From assembly GCF_002027545.1 (NCBI RefSeq), contig NZ_MXAN01000008.1:1-55921 (forward strand): a stretch of 55,921 bases of DNA, in the 5' to 3' direction. How positions within the stretch are numbered: the first letter of the stretch is position 1; each line of letters opens with the position of its first letter. Under the pieces are notes generated by a model, which saw nothing but the letters and a program-made list of their open reading frames with translations, searched no databases and was not told where the DNA came from. Positions 1 to 8,148 of this stretch are shown here, in pieces. This DNA is from Moraxella lacunata (GTDB lineage Bacteria > Pseudomonadota > Gammaproteobacteria > Pseudomonadales > Moraxellaceae). A program made the position numbers and the translations under genes.

Positions 1-1451
1 TTTGGGGTGCGGTTCACTTTTGGTTTAGGCTCTTGTTCAAAAAAAGTGTCATCAACTAAATTAATATCATCCACAAAATCCTTTAAAACCATTTTTATCG
101 GTATGCCATTCTCATGTATCAATAGACTATTTTCACCATGTGGCGAAAATACAATTCCATAACGATACAACCAATACAATAATGGTGTTACACAAACTTT
201 AAAGAATTTTTTTAGCCACTCAACAACCGTAAGACCCGACCGATGGATTAAATGTGGCAACAAAAAATCATCATGTCTATCTTTATGAATAAGTGCAGCT
301 TGAGAGATAACTTTTTGATTATCAGTGATGTAATTTTCAACACTATCTCGCCACAAACAACCCAGTAATTCCGTAAATTGATAAGGTGGAGAGCTTAATT
401 TATCAAAGGCGGGCTGTTTTACAGTAACTGTTGCTAACTCTCCCAATAGAACAACACCGGTTTCTTGCAATTGTTGGTCGTTTTTAAGTATTCTCAACAG
501 CCATTCACTGATTTGCGGAGCAAAAAAATTACGCTTGTTTGGCAAGCCACGATATACTGCTGTATTTAAAATACTAAGTGGTAGTTTAATGTGATATGCT
601 GTTTTATCAGTCATATCTGAAAAAGTTCGAATAGACTGTAAAGGTAAATACTCATGATTAGACATTTCTAAAAACAGTAATTTTTGTTCAGAGATTTCAA
701 GTGCATAATTTAAGCTAATCCAATTTGACCATTGCCAAGGATGTATTGGTAAAAATAAATATTCTTGACTGTCCAATCCTTTATTCATCAAAATGTTTTT
801 AAAAGATTTATACTGACCTTCCCCCAACGTCTTTTTATAAATGCAATCACAAGTTAGCCCTTGAATTAATGAGAGTACCGCAAGACTTTTATGAACAGCA
901 AACCAAGGAAGTTTTCTTGCAATAGCAACCTCTGGAACATACTGTTTATAATCCTCATAGCCAAAACCGAGGCGACCTTTTCCCATAACAATCCAAGGAT
1001 GTCCACGTAAAGCCGAGTCAACAACTGACCCACTAAGATTTGATAACGCTTCACTTGTTAAGCCATGCTTTGTGTATAAATGAGCCTCCGCCAACCAAGT
1101 ATGATTAATTTCCTTTACCATATAAGCTTTTGTGCCATTATCCATATTCAGACTTTCACACAACTCAACAAAAAAATCGGTTAGATTATAAAAAGAATCA
1201 CCTGTTTTTTTGTCATTAATAGAGTAGACGATAAAGCCACCAAATTTCTTTGGTTTGATAATTACTTCCAAATTAATTTTATCAAAAACAAATAACATTC
1301 TTTGCTTGTTTTCTGGCAAATATTCCACTTTTGTTGGTCTAATAATTTCTTCGTAAAGCAGCTCAGATATAGCAATCTTCATCAAAGACTGACCAGCGCT
1401 TTTTAATTGCGACAACTCTATATTTAAATGATAAGCATTGGATGTATTCAT
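1..1451 (-). CDS. IucA/IucC-family NIS siderophore synthetase (3' end outside window)
   Basis: About 483 residues are visible from the ATG at 1451; the frame is open to base 1, so the C-terminus is missing. NIS synthetases use ATP to condense a carboxylate (usually citrate or a derivative) with an amine or hydroxamate. Family motifs seen: HPWIVMGKGRLGF (N-terminal lobe), HPWQW, a RTFSD segment followed by KLPLSI (ATP-binding region), and the C-terminal catalytic stretch GIVFSPHGEN. It is the last visible gene of a three-gene minus-strand operon, 13 bp downstream of the disrupted N-hydroxylase. The region is AT-rich relative to the nar genes, which suggests transfer. The product cannot be named because the set of siderophore genes is incomplete here. 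Confidence 0.9.
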   Translation of the reverse strand, partial: MNTSNAYHLNIELSQLKSAGQSLMKIAISELLYEEIIRPTKVEYLPENKQRMLFVFDKINLEVIIKPKKFGGFIVYSINDKKTGDSFYNLTDFFVELCESLNMDNGTKAYMVKEINHTWLAEAHLYTKHGLTSEALSNLSGSVVDSALRGHPWIVMGKGRLGFGYEDYKQYVPEVAIARKLPWFAVHKSLAVLSLIQGLTCDCIYKKTLGEGQYKSFKNILMNKGLDSQEYLFLPIHPWQWSNWISLNYALEISEQKLLFLEMSNHEYLPLQSIRTFSDMTDKTAYHIKLPLSILNTAVYRGLPNKRNFFAPQISEWLLRILKNDQQLQETGVVLLGELATVTVKQPAFDKLSSPPYQFTELLGCLWRDSVENYITDNQKVISQAALIHKDRHDDFLLPHLIHRSGLTVVEWLKKFFKVCVTPLLYWLYRYGIVFSPHGENSLLIHENGIPIKMVLKDFVDDINLVDDTFFEQEPKPKVNRTP

Positions 1452-1464
1452 TGCAAAACCTCAT

Positions 1465-2889
1465 CTATGAAAAATTTGATAAAATATTGTTTCTACTTAG
1501 CTTATAAAACTCTTTATCCAAAATCCGATTGATTATGGTTGCTGAGCGATGAGCGCTCAATCCTAAATCTGGCGTCCCAACTCCATGAGTACAAAGTCCC
1601 ATATTCTGCACAAAAATTCTCCCCATACCATTAGGGTGTTGGTAATTTACCTCATAATTTCGATCAATATCATAACTACCACAAGGTTGTTTTTTGATAC
1701 AAGGATCTAATTCTGACATAAAATCCAGTGACGCTTGCTGATATCCAGTAGCCAAAATAACATAATCAGCACTTATTTTTGACGAAGTATTTGTATAATT
1801 ATGTACAAAATCACAACAAATCTTTCCTTGATTCTGACAAGTTTGTATTAGTTTTAAATTTGAATTTAATTTTATTGATTTTTCATTATTCAAAATTATT
1901 TTTTGATAAAGCATGCTGTAAATATTTTTTAGTAAGTTTGAATTAATTCCTTTATATAAAAAATCTTGTTTTTTCAATAAATTTTTTCTTGCTTCTTCTG
2001 ATAGGCTGTAAAAAAAATCCATATAGTCTGGGCTAAAATGCTCTAAAGCTAATGGCGTATACTCCATGGGAAAAAATCCCTCATCATCAGTAACCCAATG
2101 AATATTATTAAAATCATTTTGAATTAATTTATAAAAAATCTCGCCAGCTGATTGCCCAGAACCAACCAAAATAATATCGGGTTTTTTCTTCTTTAAAAGT
2201 TCATCAAAATTTGGTTCTGGTTCAAAAAGTATGCTATTAAGAAAACCGTTCATGGTGAGCCATGCCTGCCCATGACGGTTTTCCGACCCGCAGGCATGGC
2301 TCAGGGCGAACGGAAAACCTAGTTTGGCATACTTTTTATACCACTACCCAAAATTTTTCATAAAATCCGATGAATGGAAGCACTGATTTTCTAAATTTTT
2401 CACAATATTTTTTGTACAATCGGGAATATTTGGAGAAGTTCCTATGCCAATAACTAAATTTTTACACTCATAATTTTTAATTTTCCCATCACATTCAATA
2501 ATAACATTAAATCCTTTATTAATAGGAAGAATCTGTTTTACTAAACAGCCAAAATTTAAATTTTCTAATTGACTGCATACCCATTGGCAATAATTATTAT
2601 ACTCAATTCTTGGTAGGAAAAAAGACTCTTTAAAGTAAAATTGAAACAACCTTTGTTTTTCTTGCAAGTAATTAAGAAAACTGTACTTGTTTGTTGGGTC
2701 TACCATTGTTACCAAATCAGCTAAAAACGGAACTTGTAGTGTGGTATCAGGCATTAACATTCCTTGATGCCATATGAATTTTTCTTTTTTATCGAAAAAT
2801 ACTGTTTTTAAATGACAATCTTTATGGTTTAGCAAACTTGCCAAGCTTAAGTTAAATGGCCCTATACCAATACCTATGATATCAAACAT
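1465..2889 (-). pseudogene. Lysine/ornithine/diamine N-hydroxylase of the siderophore operon, interrupted by a MITE
   Basis: An FAD/NADPH monooxygenase that would make the hydroxamate iron ligand (IucD/AlcA/DesB group). The N-terminal half (2344-2889) has the FAD motif GIGIGPFNLSLA and TLQVPFLADLV; the C-terminal half (1465-2253) has the NADPH motif VGSGQSAGE and the ATGYQ motif. The halves are in the same frame and are separated by a 136-bp element (2213-2348) flanked by an 8-bp duplication. Element plus duplication is 144 bp (48 codons), so the only in-frame stop is a TAG at 2344-2346. Removing it on paper restores a protein of about 426 aa reading MKNFDELLKKKK across the joint, a normal family length. 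The start overlaps the end of the upstream synthetase by 8 bp. Activity as a split protein is unlikely, since the FAD and NADPH sites fall on separate pieces and the second piece lacks an evident ribosome site. Confidence 0.93.
2213..2348. mobile_element. MITE family A, copy 1 (136 bp) inside the N-hydroxylase
   Basis: The 8-bp direct repeat CAAAATTT flanks the element exactly (2205-2212 and 2349-2356). The ends are imperfect inverted repeats: GGTTCTGGTTCAAAAAGTAT on one side and the complement of GGTAGTGGTATAAAAAGTAT on the other. The core (about 2241-2318) is REP-like, with a stem GAGCCATGCCTGC / GCAGGCATGGCTC and outer arms CCGTTC / GAACGG. It has no coding capacity. An 8-bp duplication fits, for example, IS1595-type transposition, but no transposase is in the window and the family assignment is open. 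Confidence 0.9.
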
Positions 2890-4681
2890 GGTTTACCTCT
2901 TTGTGCTTTATAGGATTCTTTATCTTTACATAAATAGATTGGGTCTCTACTGGTGCAACCAGTTCATCCAAATCGTGTAAGCGAGTCAACAAATTTCCTT
3001 TGTAGGGTAATTGATTACTAAACAACAAAGTATTTAGTAGCTTACTATTTGGATACTTTTTCAACAGATTCTCAATATACTCCCGTAGTATATTGAGAAG
3101 ATTTTCTTCTGTTGAAAATCCAGTTTTTGCAATACTGCTAATTAGCGAAAAAACCGTATTTCCAATAAAATAATATATAAATCGACTATTAGCAAAATCA
3201 ATAGAAACAACACACTTTGCTCTGGCAATAAGATCTGTATACTCATCTATCAATTCATCTGCATAATCAGTAACATATCCAAAGCTTTGATTATCTCTTA
3301 CCCAAAATTTATAAGGGAAATTATCTCTTATTTCTATGAGACAATTCTGTTGATGAGCCTCAAAAACCATGCCATAATTATGATACATATCAATCATGGG
3401 AATTAGTGAAATTTTCAAAAATTCTTCAAACCATTTGTGACTAATTTCTCTTAAGCAGACACCAAATTCTTTTTGACTACCTCTAATATTTTTGATAATG
3501 TGATATAGGCGATTTTTCTTTTGGAATGGATGATCTTGACATAACGTTGCCAAATTTGTAATGTTACCTTCTTCATTAAAAGGATTATTTCTAATAATGC
3601 AAATGGTTTCATTTATAATTTTTCCATCTGCAATTACCCCATTCCAAGCAGAATCATTAACAACATCAAACATTGGGTATGAATTTTTTATATTTTCTCC
3701 AAACTGACTGTGCCAAATTTTATTAGCCAACAAACCCCTACGACCTTCTTTCGGTAAATTTATGCGTACTGAATTTGTGATTGCAACAGATAAAGATAAT
3801 TTAAACATCCACTCCCTATTTAAGTTTACAACCGTACGAACTGATGTGGTGGCATAATAATCATCTCCCATTTGACCTAAATCTATTAATTTTTCTTCTG
3901 TTAATAATTTTTTATAAATATCTTTTTGTTGTAAATATTTCGCCTGCCAAGGATGTAATATAATCAACCTAAAGTTATTATAATCTTTTGATTCATATTC
4001 TTTTTGAATTTTAATTTCATTTAAAATATCACTTTTTATCCTTTCTAATATCAGACCACTCTCTGATTCTTCAACGTAAATACTTGATTCAACCAGCCAA
4101 TAATGCAACTTAAAGCAACCATTAGTTTCTGGTGAAAAATTTTTCCATTGCACATCATCAAAACCAATTCTGTTTTTCGGAGTAGGGTGCATGGCATGCC
4201 CACAGAATAGAGCTTGCTCCGTATCAACAAAATTAAGTTTTTTTCTTTTAAATATGCTGTCAATTTTTTGTTGTCGACTATCAAGAATTACCTGCAATTT
4301 TTCTGAACTATCCATCCATCTTAACAACACACTGTTGATGTTTATACTTTCTTTATCTGAATGCCAATATAGCATATCTTGTAACAATAAATTTGCCAGC
4401 ATTAAAGAGTTAGTCTCTACAAAACCATCAGCTTGTTCAATATATATTTTATCAAAAGTTTGATGATGTCCTAGCACACTGACAAATAGCAATGGAACAA
4501 CTATACGGACTTTTAAGGGTTCTAAAAACAAAGACAGGGCAGAGTGTCCTTCACAACATCCTCGACAAATGTCGCTTTGTTCGCTTGATTGTAAAATTTT
4601 AAAGCGACTGGTTTCAATACAGTAGGCGTTTATAAGATTTTGTATTGACAATCGCTCAATATCTCTTTGTTTGTTAGGCAT
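2882..4681 (-). CDS. IucA/IucC-family NIS siderophore synthetase, first gene of the operon
   Basis: This 599-aa protein has the full length typical of the family. Seen motifs: a GHAMHPTPKNRIGF segment (N-terminal lobe), HPWQAKYL, TSVRTV and KLSLSVAITNSVR (ATP-binding core), and GMVFEAHQQNCLIE plus KFWVRDNQ (C-terminal palm). It differs clearly from the second synthetase at 1-1451, so the operon encodes two dissimilar NIS synthetases, as expected when two successive amide bonds are made to one carboxylate scaffold. The ATG at 4681 follows a GAGGAG ribosome site about 9 nt upstream and lies about 26 nt below the predicted transcription start. The 3' end overlaps the hydroxylase start. It is cytoplasmic and probably Fur-repressed. 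Confidence 0.93.
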   Translation of the reverse strand: MPNKQRDIERLSIQNLINAYCIETSRFKILQSSEQSDICRGCCEGHSALSLFLEPLKVRIVVPLLFVSVLGHHQTFDKIYIEQADGFVETNSLMLANLLLQDMLYWHSDKESININSVLLRWMDSSEKLQVILDSRQQKIDSIFKRKKLNFVDTEQALFCGHAMHPTPKNRIGFDDVQWKNFSPETNGCFKLHYWLVESSIYVEESESGLILERIKSDILNEIKIQKEYESKDYNNFRLIILHPWQAKYLQQKDIYKKLLTEEKLIDLGQMGDDYYATTSVRTVVNLNREWMFKLSLSVAITNSVRINLPKEGRRGLLANKIWHSQFGENIKNSYPMFDVVNDSAWNGVIADGKIINETICIIRNNPFNEEGNITNLATLCQDHPFQKKNRLYHIIKNIRGSQKEFGVCLREISHKWFEEFLKISLIPMIDMYHNYGMVFEAHQQNCLIEIRDNFPYKFWVRDNQSFGYVTDYADELIDEYTDLIARAKCVVSIDFANSRFIYYFIGNTVFSLISSIAKTGFSTEENLLNILREYIENLLKKYPNSKLLNTLLFSNQLPYKGNLLTRLHDLDELVAPVETQSIYVKIKNPIKHKEVNHV

Positions 4682-4713
4682 AAAACAAAGCTCCTCGTAC
4701 TATAATTGATAAA

Positions 4714-4742
4714 ATTATAATAATAATTATTATTATTGTCAA
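4714..4742 (-). promoter_or_regulatory. Consensus sigma-70 promoter overlapped by a Fur-box-like palindrome
   Basis: On the minus strand TTGACA (4742-4737) is followed by exactly 17 nt and TATAAT (4719-4714), a perfect -35/-10 pair. The spacer and -10 are covered by a 19-bp palindrome at 4716-4734 that matches 15 of 19 positions of the Fur consensus GATAATGATAATCATTATC. A repressor bound there would block RNA polymerase, giving iron-dependent silencing of the siderophore operon. Low sequence complexity (ATAATA repeats) is the main caveat. Confidence 0.8.
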
Positions 4743-4883
4743 TATATTTTATCAAATTTCATGTTAATTTCACCGTTAAGTCTCTCCAAATTAGGGCTAA
4801 ACACTCTATATTGGACTTGTGAATATTGCACAGTTTTAGAATTAATTTTTTAAATTACTATAAAAATCAATAAGTTATAAAAT

Positions 4884-4917
4884 AAAAAAACCACAAACAT
4901 TAGGGCGATGTTTGTGG
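4884..4917 (-). terminator. Rho-independent terminator of narGHJI
   Basis: A 10-bp stem, CCACAAACAT / ATGTTTGTGG (4891-4917), with a 7-nt loop is followed on the minus strand by a run of seven T. It sits 37 bp beyond the narI stop. Confidence 0.85.
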
Positions 4918-4953
4918 CAAAAACCGAGAAAATGGTTTTTAAAATCAGGCAGG

Positions 4954-5670
4954 TTACTGTGATGTCTTATGGCGGACAATCTGATAACGTCTGCCCAAAT
5001 ACCAAATCGGTGCGGAGATGATGTGGATAAGACGAGTAAATGGCACAAGCAGAATCAGCGTTGTTCCTAAGAACATGTGCAACTTATAAATCAGACCTGC
5101 ATCCTCTACCAAAGACGCTGCATAAACAGGTCGTAAGATGGCAAGGTTTTGAGCCCAACCTGCAAGCGATACCATCAATGCGCCATCTTTATGATGCGGA
5201 TATGAAAAAATCGTACCAAGTCCCATAAGCAACTGCACCAAAATGATAACAAGTAACATTTTATCGCTAAATGTAGACGTATGGCTCACTCGTGGATCGG
5301 TAAAACGTCGCCAAATCAGCATAAGCAATCCTACAAGACACATCACACCTGCAATACCGCCTACGATGACTGCAAGGAGTTGTTTTTGGGGAGCGGTGAT
5401 GATACGTTCATAGACAAAATGGGGGGTTAGCATGCCAAAGAAATGCCCCAACAGTACCACAAGAATGCCAACATGGAATAAGTTGCTCGCCACACGCATT
5501 CCCTTGTCGTTTAGCATTTGGCTTGACCCTGCACGCCATGTGTACTGCGATAGGTCAAATCTTGCCCAACATCCCAAAATACATACCGTCAAAGCGATGT
5601 AAGGATAAATACCGAACAAAAAGACATGGAGCCAGTTTTCGGGGGTCGTTGCTGTGATTGCGGTTATCAT
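4954..5670 (-). CDS. narI: Respiratory nitrate reductase gamma subunit (cytochrome b)
   Basis: This 238-aa integral membrane protein has five hydrophobic helices and takes electrons from quinol, passing them via two b hemes to NarH. Family features seen: the N-terminal LFGIYPYIALTVCILG helix, the WRAGSSQML segment, His residues within the helices (for example SNLFHVGI and YKLHMFLGT) that fit the heme ligands, and the C-terminal PFTRLIHIISAP. Its start overlaps the narJ stop by 4 bp (ATGA), so translation is coupled. It is the last gene of the operon, followed by a terminator. Confidence 0.96.
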   Translation of the reverse strand: MITAITATTPENWLHVFLFGIYPYIALTVCILGCWARFDLSQYTWRAGSSQMLNDKGMRVASNLFHVGILVVLLGHFFGMLTPHFVYERIITAPQKQLLAVIVGGIAGVMCLVGLLMLIWRRFTDPRVSHTSTFSDKMLLVIILVQLLMGLGTIFSYPHHKDGALMVSLAGWAQNLAILRPVYAASLVEDAGLIYKLHMFLGTTLILLVPFTRLIHIISAPIWYLGRRYQIVRHKTSQ

Positions 5671-6464
5671 GATAACACTCCTTGGCTAACGGTTTTATTG
5701 GTTTTAAAATCTACCCAATGCACAGGGATTTCGCTCTCATTTTGGGCTTGTCTTGCTAAGGTCTCAGCGATGCGGACATCGGTTTGGCTTGATGGACAAC
5801 GCTCTTCTTGTTTAGCCGCCAAAAAGTCCACGGCTTCTTCTTCCCATTCCTTATCAATGGCATCAAAAGTTGTATCATCAACTTTTTCTTTGCCCATCTT
5901 GGCAAGCTCTTCATCAATGATGGTCAAAGGCTTACCTGCGATTTGTAGTAATGCTTTAAACAGCCCAGCATAGTCGCTGTTCTTGTCCACAAGTCTTGCC
6001 CCAAGCAAGGCGATGATATGACTAACATCAGCAATGTCCATGCGAATCTCAATATCATCTGCCATGCCAGCTTTATAAGACAAAAATTCTAAATACATGG
6101 GTAAATAGTCAGGCAATTCTTTAACATCAATGGCAAAACCTGCCTGCTCATACTGCCCCATCAAATCAACCATCGCTTGCCCACGGTCTCGGCTCTCACC
6201 ATGTACGTGTTCAAACAACCAAAGAGACAACGAACGCCCGCGTTCAAACAAGCTGTCATAGACCGACTGAGCCTCAATCGCCCCTTTGCTTGATAACTCA
6301 TCAATAAAGACATTAATTTCATGGCGAACATTGGGACTGATGAGTGTTGATGTTGCCACAATGTCCTTGCACGCATTTAAAGTATCATCAGCAAACAGCT
6401 CATCAGATGGATAATCCATCAGCAGGCTTATCACTTTTAGTAATTTAAAATCAAGATGATTCAT
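5667..6464 (-). CDS. narJ: Nitrate reductase assembly chaperone (delta subunit)
   Basis: NarJ is a cytoplasmic chaperone that holds apo-NarGH until the molybdenum cofactor and FeS clusters are in place; it is not part of the final enzyme. The ORF matches the family in its helical pattern, with LLMDYPSDELF near the N-terminus and the LFEHVHGESRDRGQAMVDL core motif. The frame opens at a GTG at 6476, but GGAG at 6474-6471 is well placed for the ATG at 6464 (265 aa), which I prefer. It is slightly longer than the E. coli protein because of an acidic C-terminal tail. It lies between narH and narI. Confidence 0.94.
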   Translation of the reverse strand: MNHLDFKLLKVISLLMDYPSDELFADDTLNACKDIVATSTLISPNVRHEINVFIDELSSKGAIEAQSVYDSLFERGRSLSLWLFEHVHGESRDRGQAMVDLMGQYEQAGFAIDVKELPDYLPMYLEFLSYKAGMADDIEIRMDIADVSHIIALLGARLVDKNSDYAGLFKALLQIAGKPLTIIDEELAKMGKEKVDDTTFDAIDKEWEEEAVDFLAAKQEERCPSSQTDVRIAETLARQAQNESEIPVHWVDFKTNKTVSQGVLS

Positions 6465-6477
6465 ATCACTCTCCACA

Positions 6478-8016
6478 TCAATGCTCCCACGTCTGCACAG
6501 TCTCTATCATCTCACGACGATTGGATTTGCGTTGACCGAACATACTGACGTCATTATTACCTGTGCAGCCATTACCAAAGGTAAAACCACAGCCATTTCT
6601 GTCAGCAAAAGCATCAGACAATGCCTCTTCACGGTGAGCCGTTGGGATGACAAAACGATCTTCGTAGTTAGCGATTGCCAAATAGCGATACATCTCTTCT
6701 ACTTGATGTTTGCTTAGACCCACCTCATCGAGAACCGCTTGACTCTCAACCTTATCCACAAGTTGCATACGCTTATAAGAACGCATGGCAAGCAGACGTT
6801 TTAGAGCAAGTTTGATGGGGGCTTCATCGCCTGCTGTCAGCATGTTTGCCAAATATTTGACAGGGATACGCAGGCTATCAACATCAGGGATAAGCCCGTC
6901 CATGCCTACTTTGCCCGCTTCGGCGGCGTTTTGGATTGGCGATAGCGGTGGCACATACCATACCATCGGTAAGGTGCGGTATTCTGGATGCAAAGGCAGG
7001 GCAAGTTGCCAATCCATTGCCAGTTTGTATACAGGTGATTTTTGGGCGGATTCAATGACGCTCATGGGTACGCCATCTTTTAAAGCTTGCTCAATGACGG
7101 CAGGGTCATTGGGGTCTAAGAACACATCAAGCTGGGCTTTGTACAGATCTTTTTCATTTGGAGTGCTGGCAGCTTCTTTGATTTTATCAGCATCATACAA
7201 TAGCACACCAAGATAGCGAATACGTCCAACACAGGTTTCAGAGCAGATGGTTGGCTGACCCGATTCAATACGTGGGTAGCAGAAAATACATTTTTCAGAT
7301 TTGCCCGATTTCCAGTTATAATAGATTTTCTTATAAGGACAACCTGAGATACACATACGCCAGCCACGGCATTTGTCTTGGTCAATAAGTACAATGCCAT
7401 CTTCTTCACGCTTATAGATGGCTCCTGATGGGCAAGATGCCACGCACGTTGGGTTTAGGCAGTGTTCACACAAACGTGGCAGGTACATCATAAAGGTGTT
7501 TTCGTATTCGCCATAAATGTCAGCTTGAATCTGGTCAAAGTTCTTATCGGCACGACGTTTGGCAAATTCAGAACCTAGAATTTCCTCCCAGTTAGGCCCC
7601 CATTCAATTTTTTGCATACGCTTACCTGTGATAAGAGAGCGTGGGCGAGCAATGGGCTGATGATCTCCTAGTGGGGCGGTGTGTAGATGCTGATAATCAA
7701 AATCAAATGGCTCATAATAATCATCAAGGGTTGGCAGGTCAGGGTTGGCAAAGATATTTGCAAGCACACGGAACTTACCCCCAATTCTTGGGTTGATAGA
7801 ACCGTTGGCGTTACGAATCCAGCCACCTCGCCATTTTTCTTGGTTTTCCCATTCTTTGGGATAGCCGATACCGGGCTTGGATTCTACGTTGTTAAACCAC
7901 GCATATTCCATACCCTCACGGCTTGTCCAAACATTTTTGCAAGTAACAGAACAGGTGTGGCAACCGATACATTTATCAAGGTTTAGCACCATGCCAATTT
8001 GTGAGCGAATTTTCAT
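6478..8016 (-). CDS. narH: Respiratory nitrate reductase beta subunit (iron-sulfur)
   Basis: This 512-aa electron-transfer subunit carries four FeS clusters. Cys motifs are in the expected order: CIGCHTCSVTC near residue 16, CEHCLNPTCVASCP near residue 183, CRGWRMCISGCP (Trp in place of one Cys, diagnostic of the 3Fe-4S cluster of NarH) and CIFCYPRIESGQPTICSETC. It docks on NarG and NarI at the cytoplasmic face of the membrane. It lies 132 bp downstream of narG. The stop at 6478-6480 is 13 bp before the preferred narJ start. Confidence 0.97.
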   Translation of the reverse strand: MKIRSQIGMVLNLDKCIGCHTCSVTCKNVWTSREGMEYAWFNNVESKPGIGYPKEWENQEKWRGGWIRNANGSINPRIGGKFRVLANIFANPDLPTLDDYYEPFDFDYQHLHTAPLGDHQPIARPRSLITGKRMQKIEWGPNWEEILGSEFAKRRADKNFDQIQADIYGEYENTFMMYLPRLCEHCLNPTCVASCPSGAIYKREEDGIVLIDQDKCRGWRMCISGCPYKKIYYNWKSGKSEKCIFCYPRIESGQPTICSETCVGRIRYLGVLLYDADKIKEAASTPNEKDLYKAQLDVFLDPNDPAVIEQALKDGVPMSVIESAQKSPVYKLAMDWQLALPLHPEYRTLPMVWYVPPLSPIQNAAEAGKVGMDGLIPDVDSLRIPVKYLANMLTAGDEAPIKLALKRLLAMRSYKRMQLVDKVESQAVLDEVGLSKHQVEEMYRYLAIANYEDRFVIPTAHREEALSDAFADRNGCGFTFGNGCTGNNDVSMFGQRKSNRREMIETVQTWEH

Positions 8017-8148
8017 AGGTTTCCCCTTATGCCTAGTTCTTATAAATTATTAACATTTAAAGAACATCGGTAGGTCAAAATTTGGTTTAGTTTACCCCTT
8101 TTGTCAAAGGCTTGCTATCCTACCAAAAGGGATAAACTTGGCGGTTTA

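Noticed and set aside
866..1054. Small ORFs antisense or alternate-frame to siderophore genes
   Set aside because: Lie wholly within a clear IucA/IucC frame.
2344..2346. The TAG as a programmed recoding site (such as pyrrolysine) in the hydroxylase
   Set aside because: It is created by the MITE junction; exact target duplications explain it better.
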